From: Aromatoleum toluclasticum ATCC 700605
Lineage (GTDB): Bacteria > Pseudomonadota > Gammaproteobacteria > Burkholderiales > Rhodocyclaceae
Length of the DNA: 64,000 bases
Reading direction: 5' to 3'
NCBI RefSeq assembly: GCF_000378245.1
Contig: NZ_KB899493.1
Coordinates: 1 to 64,000 of the forward strand
Shown here: positions 49,825 to 60,058 of the stretch, piece after piece
Layout of the letters: the number at the start of each line of letters is the position of its first letter
Numbering within the stretch: the stretch's first letter is position 1
Notes under the pieces: generated by a model
Seen by the model: only the letters and a program-made list of their open reading frames with translations
What the model was told of the DNA's origin: nothing
The model's database searches: none
Position numbers and translations under genes: made by a program

Positions 49825-50067
49825 GGCGAAAACTCAGCAGAGTGGCATTGGCAAGCGTTCGATTCTAGCCGAAGATCGGCGTCCGCCGGGGCTCCCGAGC
49901 ATCCAACGCCGGGGTTCGAGCCCGATACGTCGATCATCGCCGTGCATCGCTGCCGATCCTGGACGATACGGTCATCACGCTTGCCGGCACGGCGCCGCGC
50001 GAGTTCCGTTCGATGCGCACGCGCAGCCACCAGCGCGGCCATGGCTGCGATCGGGCGCCGCATCGGT

Positions 50068-50073
50068 TATGAT
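50068..50073 (+). promoter_or_regulatory. -10 box upstream of pcnB
   Basis: TATGAT 36 bp before the pcnB start, with only a weak -35 (CTGCGA) 17 bp upstream. The 284-bp region between the DAHP synthase gene and pcnB contains no supported gene. Confidence 0.4.
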
Positions 50074-50108
50074 TAGCAGCTTATGTTGACCGCACCTCCC
50101 TCTCTCCA

Positions 50109-51473
50109 ATGATCCGCAAGCTGCTGCGCAAGGTCTTCCGCCGCGCCGCCTCGCCCATCAACACCGAACCTGCGCTGGTCCCCGTTACCCAGCACGGCAT
50201 CCGTCGCGAACAAATCTCGCCCGCCGCCCGCAAGGTATGTTCGGTGCTGCAGGACGCCGGCCACAAAGGTTTCGTCGTCGGCGGCGCCGTGCGCGACCTG
50301 CTGGTCGGCCATCCGCCCAAGGACTACGACGTCGCCACGAGCGCGACGCCCGAGGAAGTGCGCGCGCTGTTCCGCCGCTCGCGCATCATCGGTCGGCGCT
50401 TCAAGATCGTGCATGTCATGAGCGGCCCGGAAACGATCGAGGTTTCGACCTTCCGCGCCAGCCAGAACGCCGAGGATGCCGAGACCGACGAACACGGCCG
50501 CGTGCTGCGCGACAACGTGTACGGTTCGCAGGCCGAGGACGCCACGCGGCGCGACTTCACCGTCAACGCGCTGTACTACGATCCGACCACCGAACAGATC
50601 CTCGACTACCATCACGGCGTCGCCGACCTCAAGCAGAAGACCCTGCGCATCATCGGCGACCCGCGCGCGCGCTACCGCGAAGACCCGGTGCGCATGCTGC
50701 GCGGCGTGCGCCTCGGCGCGAAGCTCGGCCTCACGCTCGATCCCGCCGCCCGCAACCCCATCCGCGAGATGGCGGAACTGCTCGAGAACGTGCCCGCGGC
50801 ACGCCTCTTCGACGAAATGCTCAAGCTGCTGTTCTCCGGCTACGCGGTCAAATGCCTGAAACAGCTGCGCGAAGAAGGCCTACACCACGGCCTGCTGCCG
50901 CTCCTCGACGTGATCCTCGAACAGCCGCTGGGCGAGCGTTTCGTCTGGTTGTCGCTCGAAAACACCGACGAGCGCGTGCGCGCCGACAAGCCCGTCTCGC
51001 CGGGTTTCCTGTTCGCGACCCTGTTGTGGCATGAAGTGCTCGCCAACTGGGAAGCGCGCAAGAACAACGGCGAGCACACCCAGCCGGCCCTCTTCGCCGC
51101 CATGGATGAAGTGCTCGACGCGCAGGCCGGCAAGCTCGCGATCACCAAGCGCATCGTCGGCGACATCAAGGAAATCTGGGCCCTGCAGCCGCGCTTTGAA
51201 AAATGCAGCGGTAAAACCCCATACCGCCTCATCGAACAGCCGCGCTACCGCGCCGCCTGGGACTTCCTGCGGCTGCGCGCGCAGTCGGGCGAAATTCCGA
51301 TGGCGCTGCCCGACTGGTGGGACCGCTTCGCCCATGCCGGCCATGACGCACGCGAAGCGCTCCTCGCCGAAACGCCGACCGCCGGTGAGACAGCCGAGCG
51401 CAAACGACGCCGTCGCCGCCGCAAGCCGTCTGCGGCCACGACCGAGGCCACGGCAAGCAGCGACGCATCATGA
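50109..51473 (+). CDS. pcnB: Poly(A) polymerase I
   Basis: 454 residues. The nucleotidyltransferase core has GFVVGGAVRDLLVG and KDYDVATSA, followed by RRDFTVNALYYD and the RNA-binding middle (RYREDPVRMLRGVRLGAKL). It adds A tails that mark RNA for decay. The tail RKRRRRRRKPSA-like basic stretch near the C-terminus suits RNA binding. Its TGA overlaps the folK ATG. Confidence 0.94.
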   Translation: MIRKLLRKVFRRAASPINTEPALVPVTQHGIRREQISPAARKVCSVLQDAGHKGFVVGGAVRDLLVGHPPKDYDVATSATPEEVRALFRRSRIIGRRFKIVHVMSGPETIEVSTFRASQNAEDAETDEHGRVLRDNVYGSQAEDATRRDFTVNALYYDPTTEQILDYHHGVADLKQKTLRIIGDPRARYREDPVRMLRGVRLGAKLGLTLDPAARNPIREMAELLENVPAARLFDEMLKLLFSGYAVKCLKQLREEGLHHGLLPLLDVILEQPLGERFVWLSLENTDERVRADKPVSPGFLFATLLWHEVLANWEARKNNGEHTQPALFAAMDEVLDAQAGKLAITKRIVGDIKEIWALQPRFEKCSGKTPYRLIEQPRYRAAWDFLRLRAQSGEIPMALPDWWDRFAHAGHDAREALLAETPTAGETAERKRRRRRRKPSAATTEATASSDAS

Positions 51474-51982
51474 CCGGCCATCGCCCGCCGCCGGGCCACG
51501 GCCCGGTGCGCGCGTTCGTCGCCCTCGGGGCCAACCTGGGCGATGCCGCCGCGGCGCTAGACAGCGCTTTCGCCGCGCTCGACGTGCTGCCCCGAACGCG
51601 CCTCGTCGCGCGCTCCAGCCTCTACCGCACTGCGCCGGTCGGCGTCACCGGCCATCCCGATTACATCAACGCCGTCGCCGCGATCGACACGACGCTGCCC
51701 GCGCCCGATCTGCTCGAGCTCCTGCTGAACCTCGAGAGTTCGCACGGTCGCCTGCGCGAGACCGAACTCGCCCCGCGTACGCTGGACCTCGACCTGCTCC
51801 TCTACGGCGACGCGACGATCGCCCTGCCGGGCCTCGACGTCCCGCACCCGCGCATGCACCTGCGCGCCTTCGTCCTCGTACCGCTCGCCGAGATCGCGCC
51901 CGACACCGACATCCCCGGCCGCGGCCGCGCAGCGGACCTGCTCGAAACCGTGCGCGACCAGCGCATCGAGCGCCTGGCCTGA
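51470..51982 (+). CDS. folK: 6-hydroxymethyl-7,8-dihydropterin pyrophosphokinase
   Basis: 170 residues, folate synthesis. Motifs: FVALGANLGD, PDYINAVAAI and RTLDLDLLLYGD with the magnesium aspartates, then PHPRMHLRAFVLVPL. ATGA overlap with pcnB. Confidence 0.96.
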   Translation: MTGHRPPPGHGPVRAFVALGANLGDAAAALDSAFAALDVLPRTRLVARSSLYRTAPVGVTGHPDYINAVAAIDTTLPAPDLLELLLNLESSHGRLRETELAPRTLDLDLLLYGDATIALPGLDVPHPRMHLRAFVLVPLAEIAPDTDIPGRGRAADLLETVRDQRIERLA

Positions 51983-52006
51983 CCCGCCCACAACGTCGAG
52001 TCGTCC

Positions 52007-52369
52007 ATGACCGCCTGGATGCAAACCCTGCCCGTCTGGGTGCAGACCGCAATGCTGCTCACCGCATCGAACGTCTTCATGACCTTCGCGTGGTACGGCC
52101 ACCTAAAAAACATGCAGTCCAGGGCCTGGTTCGTCGCCGCCATCGTCAGCTGGGGCATCGCACTGTTCGAATACCTGCTGCAGGTGCCGGCCAACCGTAT
52201 CGGCGCAGCCGATCTGAACCTCGCCCAGCTCAAGATCATGCAGGAGGTGATCACCCTGCTCGTCTTCGTCCCCTTCGTCGTGCTGTACATGAAGCAGCCG
52301 ATCAAGCTTGACTACCTTTGGGCCGCCCTGTGTATGCTTGGCGCGGTATATTTCATCTTCAGAAACTAA
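52007..52369 (+). CDS. DMT-family small membrane protein (DUF486)
   Basis: 120 residues, four membrane segments, DUF486 type (NVFMTFAWYGHLK and FEYLLQVPANRIG). Related to the small multidrug-resistance/DMT group, but the substrate is unknown. 24 bp after folK and 15 bp before the kinase gene, so it is part of the same operon. Confidence 0.88.
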   Translation: MTAWMQTLPVWVQTAMLLTASNVFMTFAWYGHLKNMQSRAWFVAAIVSWGIALFEYLLQVPANRIGAADLNLAQLKIMQEVITLLVFVPFVVLYMKQPIKLDYLWAALCMLGAVYFIFRN

Positions 52370-52384
52370 AGGCGACTTTTCTGC

Positions 52385-53026
52385 ATGCTCGACAAGGCAC
52401 GCTACATCGTGGTCGAAGGCCCCATCGGCGCGGGCAAGACCTCACTCGCCCGGCGTCTTGCAGAACGCCTCGACGCCCGGGCGCTGTTCGAGCAACCGGA
52501 GCTGAACCCCTTTCTCGGCCGCTTCTACCAGGACGCCGAGCGCTGGGCGATGTCGACCCAACTGCATTTCCTGTTCCAGCGCTTCGACCAGCTCGGCATC
52601 GTCGCCGAGGCCATGGATAGCCAGCAGCGTGTCGTGTCGGACTTCGTGCTGGACAAGGATCCGCTGTTCGCCGCGCTGAACCTCGCGCCCGACGAGCTCG
52701 CGCTCTACCAGCGCGTGTTCGACGCGATGAAGCCCGCATCGCCGCCGAAGCCGGACCTCATCATCTACCTGCAGGCCAAGCCTGAAACCCTGGTCGAACG
52801 TGTCCGTCGACGCGGCCTGGACACCGAGCGGCGCATCACCGAGCAATACCTCGAGCGCGTCGCAGAGCGTTACGCACGCTTCTTCTACCAGTATGATGCC
52901 GCGCCACTGTTCATCGTCGATGCCGAAGTCCTCAACCCGGTCGACCACGATGACGACTTCGAGCTCCTGCTCGATCGCCTGCGCAACATGCGCAGCTATC
53001 GGGAATTCTTCGGTTACGCCGCCTGA
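52385..53026 (+). CDS. Deoxynucleoside kinase
   Basis: 213 residues. P-loop GPIGAGKTS and the DFVLDKD segment match the deoxyadenosine/deoxyguanosine kinase family used in nucleotide salvage. A gene of this family lies between folK and panB in many beta- and gammaproteobacteria. Confidence 0.9.
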   Translation: MLDKARYIVVEGPIGAGKTSLARRLAERLDARALFEQPELNPFLGRFYQDAERWAMSTQLHFLFQRFDQLGIVAEAMDSQQRVVSDFVLDKDPLFAALNLAPDELALYQRVFDAMKPASPPKPDLIIYLQAKPETLVERVRRRGLDTERRITEQYLERVAERYARFFYQYDAAPLFIVDAEVLNPVDHDDDFELLLDRLRNMRSYREFFGYAA

Positions 53027-53104
53027 GCGAGCAGCCGGCGGACCCCGAAACGGCTTGCACCTGCGCGGAATTCACGAATAACCGCACCTCTTCCGAGGCC
53101 CCCG

Positions 53105-53920
53105 ATGAGCTACCTCCAGGACGAAAAACCCGTCACCCTGTCCGAACTTGGCAAGATGCGCACCGAAGGGCGCAAGATCGCCATGCTCACCTGCTACGAC
53201 GCAAGCTTCGCCGCGCTGCTCGAACGCGCCGGCGTGGACGTCGCGCTGATCGGGGATTCGCTCGGCAACGTCGTGCAGGGGCAGAAGTCAACCCTGCCCG
53301 TGACGCTGGACCAGATGGTCTATCACACCGAATGCGTCGCCCGCGCCAACACCCGCCTCTTCATCGTCGCCGACATGTCCTTCGGCAGCTATCAGGAAAG
53401 CCCCGCGCAGGCGATGCGCAACGCCGCACGCCTGATGGCAGCCGGCGCCCACATGGTGAAGCTCGAAGGCGGCGCCTTCATGGCCGAGACCGTGCGCTTT
53501 CTCGTCGAGCGCGGCGTGCCCGTATGCGCGCACATCGGCCTCACGCCGCAGTCCGTGAACCAGCTCGGCGGCTATCGCGTGCAGGGCCGCAGCGAAGCCG
53601 GCGCAGCACAGCTCAAGGCGGATGCGCTCGCGCTGGAGCAGGCAGGCGCCGCCTTGATGGTCATGGAAATGGTACCCGCCGCCCTCGCAGGCGAAGTCAC
53701 TGCCAGCCTCGGGTCGATGGCGACCATAGGCATCGGTGCCGGCCCCGGCTGCGACGGCCAGGTGCTCGTGCTGCACGACATGATCGGCGTCTATCCCGGC
53801 CGCAAGGCGCGCTTCGTCAAGAACTTCATGCCCGGTGCCGCCAGCATCGAGGACGCTGTCGCGAACTACGTCCGCGCGGTCAAGGATGGCAGCTTCCCCG
53901 CCACCGAACACTGCTACTGA
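53105..53920 (+). CDS. panB: Ketopantoate hydroxymethyltransferase
   Basis: 271 residues, first committed step of pantothenate synthesis. Motifs [20 protein letters not shown] (magnesium site), KLEGG and [15 protein letters not shown]. 29 bp before panC. Confidence 0.96.
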   Translation: MSYLQDEKPVTLSELGKMRTEGRKIAMLTCYDASFAALLERAGVDVALIGDSLGNVVQGQKSTLPVTLDQMVYHTECVARANTRLFIVADMSFGSYQESPAQAMRNAARLMAAGAHMVKLEGGAFMAETVRFLVERGVPVCAHIGLTPQSVNQLGGYRVQGRSEAGAAQLKADALALEQAGAALMVMEMVPAALAGEVTASLGSMATIGIGAGPGCDGQVLVLHDMIGVYPGRKARFVKNFMPGAASIEDAVANYVRAVKDGSFPATEHCY

Positions 53921-53949
53921 CTGTCCGCTCCACCCGCAGGAAACACGCC

Positions 53950-54777
53950 ATGCAGATTCATACCACTATCGACAGCCTGCGCGCCGCGCGCAAGACCGCC
54001 GGCAAGGTGGCCTTCGTCCCGACGATGGGCAACCTGCACGACGGCCATATCACGCTGATGCGCCAGGCGGGCGAGCAGGCCGATGCCGTCATCGCGAGCA
54101 TCTTCGTCAACCGCCTGCAGTTCGGGCCGCGAGAAGACTTCAACAGCTACCCGCGCACGCTCGCCGCGGACTGCGAAAGGCTGGAGGCGGCCGGCGTCGC
54201 CCACCTCTTCGCCCCCGACGAGAACGTGATGTACCCCGAGCCGCAGCATTACCATGTCGATCCTGCACCGGCGCAGATCAGCATCCTCGAGGGCGAGTTC
54301 CGCCCCGGCCACTTCGGCGGCGTCGCCACCGTCGTGCTCAAGCTCCTCAACATCGTGCAGCCCGACATCGCGTTGTTCGGCAAGAAGGACTACCAGCAGC
54401 TCATGGTCCTGAGCAACATGGTCCGCCAGCTGGCGATTCCCGTCGAAGTGCTGCCCGGCGAGACGGTACGCGCCGACGACGGCCTCGCGCTGTCCTCACG
54501 CAACGGCTACCTCTCGCCCGAGGAGCGCGCCGAGGCCCCGCGCCTCTATCGCCAGCTCGCGCACATCTGCGAGGCCGTGCGCCGCGGTGATCACGACTTC
54601 CTCAAGCTCGAGACCGAGGCGGTCGCCGAGCTCGCCGCACACGGATGGAAGCCCGACTACATCGCCGTCCGCCGGCGCGCCGACCTGCAGCCTCCCATGC
54701 ATGCCGACGACCCACTCGTCGTGCTCGCCGCGGCCAAGCTCGGTCGCACCCGCCTCATCGACAACCTGGAAATCTGA
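53950..54777 (+). CDS. panC: Pantothenate synthetase
   Basis: 275 residues, joins pantoate and beta-alanine. [15 protein letters not shown] carries the HxGH motif, with the FGKKDYQQL and [10 protein letters not shown] motifs. The ATG at 53950 follows CAGGAAACACGCC. Confidence 0.97.
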   Translation: MQIHTTIDSLRAARKTAGKVAFVPTMGNLHDGHITLMRQAGEQADAVIASIFVNRLQFGPREDFNSYPRTLAADCERLEAAGVAHLFAPDENVMYPEPQHYHVDPAPAQISILEGEFRPGHFGGVATVVLKLLNIVQPDIALFGKKDYQQLMVLSNMVRQLAIPVEVLPGETVRADDGLALSSRNGYLSPEERAEAPRLYRQLAHICEAVRRGDHDFLKLETEAVAELAAHGWKPDYIAVRRRADLQPPMHADDPLVVLAAAKLGRTRLIDNLEI

Positions 54778-54910
54778 CACACGCTGGGCCGGGATGGCCC
54801 CGCGGAGCACTGCACACTTGCATCCGCGCCCGGTTCGTTTCAAGCTATGCCGGTATGCTCCCGATCAGCGGGAGAGCCGCGTGAATGCCTAACACGAACG
54901 GAGGGACGCG

Positions 54911-55363
54911 ATGCTTGCGACGACAGTGACAGTGCGACAGATTCTCGAACAGAAGGGCTCGACGACGCACTCGGTGACGCCCGCCGTCAGCGTCCTCGAC
55001 GCCCTGGCGATGATGGCCAAACACGACATCGGCTCCGTGCTGGTGCTTGAGAATGACCGCCTAGTCGGCATCTTCACCGAACGCGACTACGCGCGAAAAC
55101 TCGTTCTCAAGGGCCTCAATTCGCGCGAAGCGACCGTGGGCGACGTGATGACGCCCAATGTATGCACGATCACCCCCGCGCTGGCGATCGACGCGGTGAT
55201 GAACATCATGACGGAGAACCGCTTCCGTCACCTGCCGGTGGTCGAGCACGGCAACATCGTCGGCATCGTCACCATCGGCGACGTCGTCAAATCCATCATC
55301 GACCAGCAGGAAAAAACGATCAGCCACCTGTCGAACTACATCGCCGGCGAGCTCACCACCTGA
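54911..55363 (+). CDS. Twin CBS-domain protein
   Basis: 150 residues, two CBS motifs (GSVLVLENDRLVGIFTERDYARK in part, and HLPVVEHGNIVGIVTIGDVVK). A stand-alone regulatory adenylate-binding module; partner unknown. It shares this architecture, but not clear close identity, with the CBS protein at 15.1-15.7 kb. Confidence 0.88.
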   Translation: MLATTVTVRQILEQKGSTTHSVTPAVSVLDALAMMAKHDIGSVLVLENDRLVGIFTERDYARKLVLKGLNSREATVGDVMTPNVCTITPALAIDAVMNIMTENRFRHLPVVEHGNIVGIVTIGDVVKSIIDQQEKTISHLSNYIAGELTT

Positions 55364-55419
55364 ACATCCCGCGGGCCGCGGACACCGCGCCCCGCCTGTC
55401 TCGCCGTCCCCGCGGGCGC

Positions 55420-58107
55420 TCAGTCCGCAAGCGCCTTGCCGACGATTTCCGCGACGTCGGGCGACAGCCCCGGCGTCGCGGCGACCCGCCCGATCTGCGC
55501 GCGGATGCTCTGCCGCAAGGCAGGCGTGAAGCGCCGCCAGTTTTCCAGTGCCCGCGCCATGCGAGCCGCGACCTGCGGATTGCGGCTGTCGAGCGCGATC
55601 ACCTGATCGGCCCAGAATGCATGCCCACTACCGTCCGGCGCATGGAATTCGGCCGGATTCGCGCGGAAGAAACTTCCCAGCAGCGCATACACCTTGTTCG
55701 GATTGGCGAGGCTGAACGCCGGGTCGTCCATCAGCGCGCGCACGCGCCCGAGCACCGGTGCCGCGGCCGCGTCCCAGCGCCAGGCCGAAGCCTGCAGCGC
55801 GAACCACTTGTCGAGCACCAATGCATCGTCGCGGTAACGCTCATGGAAGCGCGACAGCGCGGCCTCGCGCGCGGGGCTCGCGCTCTGGACCAGGGCGGCC
55901 AGCGCGCCGAAGCCCTCGGTCATGTTGTCGAAGCGCGCAAACTGATCTTCCGCGCGCGCCAGCCCGTCGCCGACCCCGGCAGCCGCGAGGTACTTCAGCG
56001 CGAGGTTGGCGAGCGCACGCCTGCCCGCATCGCCCGGGTGGTAGCGATACTCGCCCGCCACCTCCATCGCCGCGCAGATCGCCAGCCAGTCGGGCGCCAG
56101 CGCCTTGCCGAGTTCGCGCATCAGGTACATCAGCGCGGTCCGCAGCGCGGCCGGATCGGCGGGCTCCATCCGTTCCAGCAGATAGGTTTCGGAAGGCAGC
56201 GCCGCCGCCTGCGCGCGGAAGGCCGCGTCGAGCGCAGCATCGTTCAACAGCGCACGGAAAGCCTGCGCGAAAGCTGCCGGCAGCGCGAGCACGCGCCCGG
56301 CAGCAGCCTCCGCGGCGAGCGCGAGGATCACGCGCTCCGCATAGCGCTGCGCCGCATCCCAACGGTTGAAGGCGTCGGCGTCGTGCGCCATGCGGAACGC
56401 GAGCCGATCGTCGCTCTCGTCGAGTTCGAGGATCACCGGCGCCGAAAAGCCGCGCAGCACCGAGGGCCCCGGCTCGGCGGCAAGGCCGACGAAGCGGAAA
56501 GTCTGCTCCGCCTCGGACAGGACCAGCACGCGCGTCGTCGCGCCACCGTGGTTTTCCCCTTCCAGGCTCAGCGGCAGATCCTTGCCGTCGGGTCCGATCA
56601 GGCCGACCGCGACCGGGATCACGAGCGGCGACTTGTCGGGCTGCCCCGGCGTCGGCGGGGTGTGCTGCGACAGGGTCAGTGTGTAGCTGCCGCTCGCCCC
56701 ATCCCATGCACCGGCCGCCTTCACGCGCGGCGTGCCCGCCTGGCTATACCACAGCATGAACTGGTCGAGGTCATAGCCGTTCGCCTCCGCCATGCAGTCG
56801 ACGAAGTCGTCGCAGGTCACGGCCTCGCCGTCGTGGTAGCTGAAGTACAAGTCCATGCCGTTACGGAAACCCTCCGCGCCGAGCAGCGTGTGCAGCATGC
56901 GGATGACTTCGGCGCCCTTCTCGTACACCGTCGCGGTGTAGAAGTTATTAATCTCCTGGTAGCGCTCCGGCCGGATCGGGTGAGCCATCGGCCCCGCATC
57001 CTCCGGGAACTGCGCCGCACGCAGCACGCGCACGTCGTCGATGCGCTTGACCGCACGCGCCGACGCCGCTCCTGCGTCACCCGCGGCCAGCGCAAGCATG
57101 TCCGCGGAGAACTGCTGGTCGCGGAACACCGTCAGGCCTTCCTTGAGCGTGAGCTGGAACCAGTCGCGGCAGGTCACGCGGTTGCCGGTCCAGTTGTGGA
57201 AGTACTCGTGCGCGACGACGCTCTCGATGTTCTCGTAATCGACGTCGGTCGCCGTATCGGGCTTCGCCAGCACGTACTTCGCGTTAAAGATGTTGAGCCC
57301 CTTGTTCTCCATCGCGCCCATGTTGAAGTCGCTGACGGCGACGATCATGAAGCGGTCGAGATCGAGTTCCAGGCCGAACACCTCCTCGTCCCAGCGCATC
57401 GCATGCACCAGCGAATCCATCGCGTGCGGCGTGCGGTCGAGATTACCTTCCTCGACCCACACCTGCAGCAGCACCTCGCGCCCCGAGGCGGTCTTGACGC
57501 GGCGCTCCAGCGCGACCAGCTTCGCCGCGACCAGCGCGAAGAGATACGACGGCTTGGGGAAGGGGTCGACCCACTTTGCAAAGTGGCGGCCGCCTTCGAG
57601 CGCCCCCTGCGCGACGAGGTTGCCGTTCGACAGCAGCACCGGATATTCCGCAGCGTCGGCCTCGAGCGTCACGGTGAAACACGTCATCGCGTCGGGGCGG
57701 TCGGGGAAGTACGTGATACGCCGGAAACCCTCGGCCTCGCACTGCGTGAAGAAACCGCCGCGCGACACGTAAAGGCCCGACAGCGCGGTGTTCGCCTGCG
57801 GGTTGGTGCGCGTGACGATATCGATCTCGGCCTTCGCGGCTTCGAGCGCGATCTCGATCCAGCCCTCCCCCCGGGTGACCTGCCCGGCCCCGGCCGGCAC
57901 ACCGTCTATGCTCACGCTCACGAGCTCAAGCTCCTCACCCAGGAGGCGCAGGGGCTCCACACGCGACGTACGCCGCACGCAGCGCAGCCGGCTCGTCACC
58001 AGGGTTGCCGCGGGGTCGAGCGCAAAGTGCAGCTCGATGTCTTCGATGGTCCACGCCAGTGGCGTGTAGTCGGATCGCTGGATGGTCGGGGCGTGTTCGT
58101 TTTTCAT
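55420..58107 (-). CDS. pepN: Aminopeptidase N
   Basis: 895 residues, M1 metallopeptidase. GAMEN exopeptidase motif (DFNMGAMENKG) and zinc site HEYFHNWTGNR with the downstream glutamate in LKEGLTVFRD. The ATG at 58107 follows CCGGAGAAACA. Converges on the CBS gene. Confidence 0.96.
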   Translation of the reverse strand: MKNEHAPTIQRSDYTPLAWTIEDIELHFALDPAATLVTSRLRCVRRTSRVEPLRLLGEELELVSVSIDGVPAGAGQVTRGEGWIEIALEAAKAEIDIVTRTNPQANTALSGLYVSRGGFFTQCEAEGFRRITYFPDRPDAMTCFTVTLEADAAEYPVLLSNGNLVAQGALEGGRHFAKWVDPFPKPSYLFALVAAKLVALERRVKTASGREVLLQVWVEEGNLDRTPHAMDSLVHAMRWDEEVFGLELDLDRFMIVAVSDFNMGAMENKGLNIFNAKYVLAKPDTATDVDYENIESVVAHEYFHNWTGNRVTCRDWFQLTLKEGLTVFRDQQFSADMLALAAGDAGAASARAVKRIDDVRVLRAAQFPEDAGPMAHPIRPERYQEINNFYTATVYEKGAEVIRMLHTLLGAEGFRNGMDLYFSYHDGEAVTCDDFVDCMAEANGYDLDQFMLWYSQAGTPRVKAAGAWDGASGSYTLTLSQHTPPTPGQPDKSPLVIPVAVGLIGPDGKDLPLSLEGENHGGATTRVLVLSEAEQTFRFVGLAAEPGPSVLRGFSAPVILELDESDDRLAFRMAHDADAFNRWDAAQRYAERVILALAAEAAAGRVLALPAAFAQAFRALLNDAALDAAFRAQAAALPSETYLLERMEPADPAALRTALMYLMRELGKALAPDWLAICAAMEVAGEYRYHPGDAGRRALANLALKYLAAAGVGDGLARAEDQFARFDNMTEGFGALAALVQSASPAREAALSRFHERYRDDALVLDKWFALQASAWRWDAAAAPVLGRVRALMDDPAFSLANPNKVYALLGSFFRANPAEFHAPDGSGHAFWADQVIALDSRNPQVAARMARALENWRRFTPALRQSIRAQIGRVAATPGLSPDVAEIVGKALAD

Positions 58108-58195
58108 TGTTTCTCCGGCTGTGCCGCCGTGTCGGGGACAAGCCGCGAGTATACGCCCCCGGGGCGATCGGGCGCCCTGCGTCCCGCTACCCGCG

Positions 58196-58699
58196 TCAGG
58201 GCAGCAGCACGATGCGCGTGCCGGCGAGGCGGTCGTGCAGGAACTGGCGATCGCGGTCCACCAGCGCCCACGCGAATCCCAGACCGAAGCACAGCAGCGA
58301 CGGCCACGCGAGCGTGTAGCGCAGCCAGCCGGTCGCGACGCTCGGCACATGGCCGTCGGCCGTCACCAGCCGCAGCTTCCACGTCTGCATCGCGAGCGTC
58401 TGGCCGCGCCGGCGCCAGTACCAGATGAAATACGCGCCCAGCACGACGTAGATGTGCAGCCACGCCACCCACCCGGCCGGCGTGATGCCGAACCCGACCC
58501 CGAGCACGAGGTAGGGCACCAGGAAGACTAGCGCGAGCACGCCCAGCAGCAGCAATGCCTCGTACAGCAGGCTCGCAAGCCGGCGGCGCAGGCCGGCAAG
58601 CTCGACGACCTGCGCGACGGCCTGCGCGTGGATTGCGGAACGGGATTCAGCGTTGCGGGACGGGTCCGGGATGTTGCGCCTGGGGTCTTTTTTCTTCAT
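58196..58699 (-). CDS. RDD-family membrane protein
   Basis: 167 residues, RDD domain with about three membrane segments. The arginine is in LRRRLASLLYEALLLLG and the aspartates in DRDRQFLHDRLAGTRIV. Function is unknown; some homologues affect ion transport. Its ATG overlaps the DUF3106 stop codon (ATGA), making it the last gene of the sigma-factor operon. Confidence 0.88.
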   Translation of the reverse strand: MKKKDPRRNIPDPSRNAESRSAIHAQAVAQVVELAGLRRRLASLLYEALLLLGVLALVFLVPYLVLGVGFGITPAGWVAWLHIYVVLGAYFIWYWRRRGQTLAMQTWKLRLVTADGHVPSVATGWLRYTLAWPSLLCFGLGFAWALVDRDRQFLHDRLAGTRIVLLP

Positions 58700-59148
58700 T
58701 CCTTGTTGCCGCGCACGGGCGGTCGCTGTAAGGGGCGCACGATGCCCGGGGCGGACTTCAGTTGGCGTTCTTCGGCCGGAATGCTGCTGTAGCGCTGCCA
58801 TTGCTCCTGCAAGGACTCGCGCCGCTCGCGCGGCATGCTGCGCAGCGTGCGGTACTGGTCGCGCGCGCGCTCGCGCTGGTCGGGCCGCAGGTTCGCCCAG
58901 TCGCGCATGCGCGCGCTGATGCGTGCCTGCTCTTCGGGCGTCAGGCGCGAATAGCGATCGGCAACGCCCAGCCAGCGCTGGCGCTGCACTTCGCTCATCG
59001 CGTTCCAGTCGTCCGACAGCGGCGCGAGCACCGAACGCTGCGTGGCGGTCAGACCGGACCACGAGGGGGCGCCGATCGGACCGACCGCGAGGGCCGGACC
59101 GCTCAGGGCCGCCACCAGGATCAGGATTGCGAGTCGTCCTGCAGCCAT
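58696..59148 (-). CDS. DUF3106 periplasmic protein
   Basis: 150 residues with a signal peptide (cleavage near GPALA). DUF3106 proteins have repeated helices rich in Arg/Gln/Glu (QRQRWLGVADRYSRLTPEEQ, RMRDWANLRPDQRERARDQY). Function unknown. The repeats and Asn-free, highly charged helices resemble Spy/CpxP-like envelope stress proteins, but only in composition. Overlaps the DUF3619 gene by 28 nt. Confidence 0.82.
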   Translation of the reverse strand: MAAGRLAILILVAALSGPALAVGPIGAPSWSGLTATQRSVLAPLSDDWNAMSEVQRQRWLGVADRYSRLTPEEQARISARMRDWANLRPDQRERARDQYRTLRSMPRERRESLQEQWQRYSSIPAEERQLKSAPGIVRPLQRPPVRGNKE

Positions 59149-59492
59149 GCCTTGAAATTCGAATCCAGATAGGCGTCGATCGGCAGGTCGTCGATCAGCA
59201 GCGCCGTATCGACTTCCTCCATTTCGCTCACGCGCAGCCAAGTGGTCCAATAATCGCCCGCCAGCACCGCGACGAGAATCGCCGCCGCCACCGCCGCGGG
59301 CCGCATCATGGGCGGAAACACGCGCCGCAGCGCGCTGCCGATCCTCGCGCTGAACCCTGGCTGCGCCGGCCGATGCGCGGCGAGGGCGCGCTCGCGCGCG
59401 AACCGCAGACGGTCCGCGACATCCCCGTCCACACCGCGCGCTGCCGCCGATAGCTGGACCGCAACCCTGCGGGCAAAAGCTTCGTCGTTCAT
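59121..59492 (-). CDS. DUF3619 membrane protein, possible anti-sigma factor
   Basis: 123 residues, one membrane segment (about 60-80, AAVAAAILVAVLAGDYW). Located directly after the ECF sigma gene with an ATGA overlap, its topology (cytoplasmic N-terminus, one membrane segment, periplasmic C-terminus) fits an anti-sigma factor, but no zinc or ASD motif is visible. That role is inference. Confidence 0.8.
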   Translation of the reverse strand: MNDEAFARRVAVQLSAAARGVDGDVADRLRFARERALAAHRPAQPGFSARIGSALRRVFPPMMRPAAVAAAILVAVLAGDYWTTWLRVSEMEEVDTALLIDDLPIDAYLDSNFKAWLQDDSQS

Positions 59493-60058
59493 AACTCGAT
59501 TCCCTTCGCTTTCAGGGCCGCCGCCAGCGTCTGCGTGGCTCGCGAACAATGCGTCTTCACGCTCCCCTCGGAACACCCCATCGCCGCAGCCGTCTCGGCG
59601 ATGTCCATCTCTTCCCAATAACGCATGAGGAATGCTTCCCGTTGACGGGGAGGCAGCCGCTCGATTTCCCGCTCGATCGCGGCCAGCGTGCGTGCACGCT
59701 CGTATTGCCGGTGCGGCGTGTCGGCCTTCGCTTCGTCAGGCTCCCCGGCAAGGGTGTCGAGCGGATCGTTGTCGCTGTCCTGCTCGTCGTCGCCGACGAA
59801 GGACGACAGCAGCGTTGTCCAGGTGTTCCGCACCTTCTGTCGCCGCAGCGCGTCGTAGATGACGTTCTGCAGGATGCGCTGGAACAGCATCGGATATTCG
59901 TTCGCAGGACGCTCTCCATAGCTGACCGAGAGCTTGAGCATCGCGTCCTGCACCGCATCCAGGGCCGCGTCGTCGTTGCGCAGCGCGTACGCCGCCTGCT
60001 TGTACGCACGCTTTTCGACACCCTGGAGAAATGCGGAGAGTTCTGCCCGGTTAGCCAG
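59489..60058 (-). CDS. ECF-type RNA polymerase sigma factor with likely CUG start
   Basis: 189 residues from a CTG at 60058. Region 2 (AYKQAAYALRNDDAALDAVQDAMLKLS) and region 4 (LPPRQREAFLMRYWEEMDIAETAAAMGCSEGSVKTHCSRA in part) are both present. Translation upstream of the CTG soon meets a stop codon, and no ATG, GTG or TTG lies at the family's expected start. The next usable starts (GTG 59965, ATG 59953) would delete most of region 2. An AAGGA sits seven bases before the CTG. First gene of sigma-DUF3619-DUF3106-RDD. Confidence 0.8.
   Translation of the reverse strand: MANRAELSAFLQGVEKRAYKQAAYALRNDDAALDAVQDAMLKLSVSYGERPANEYPMLFQRILQNVIYDALRRQKVRNTWTTLLSSFVGDDEQDSDNDPLDTLAGEPDEAKADTPHRQYERARTLAAIEREIERLPPRQREAFLMRYWEEMDIAETAAAMGCSEGSVKTHCSRATQTLAAALKAKGIEL

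Noticed and set aside
49911-49924. tRNA T-arm-like sequence (GGGGTTCGAGCCCG)
   Set aside because: No D-arm, anticodon arm or acceptor stem with CCA could be fitted around it.
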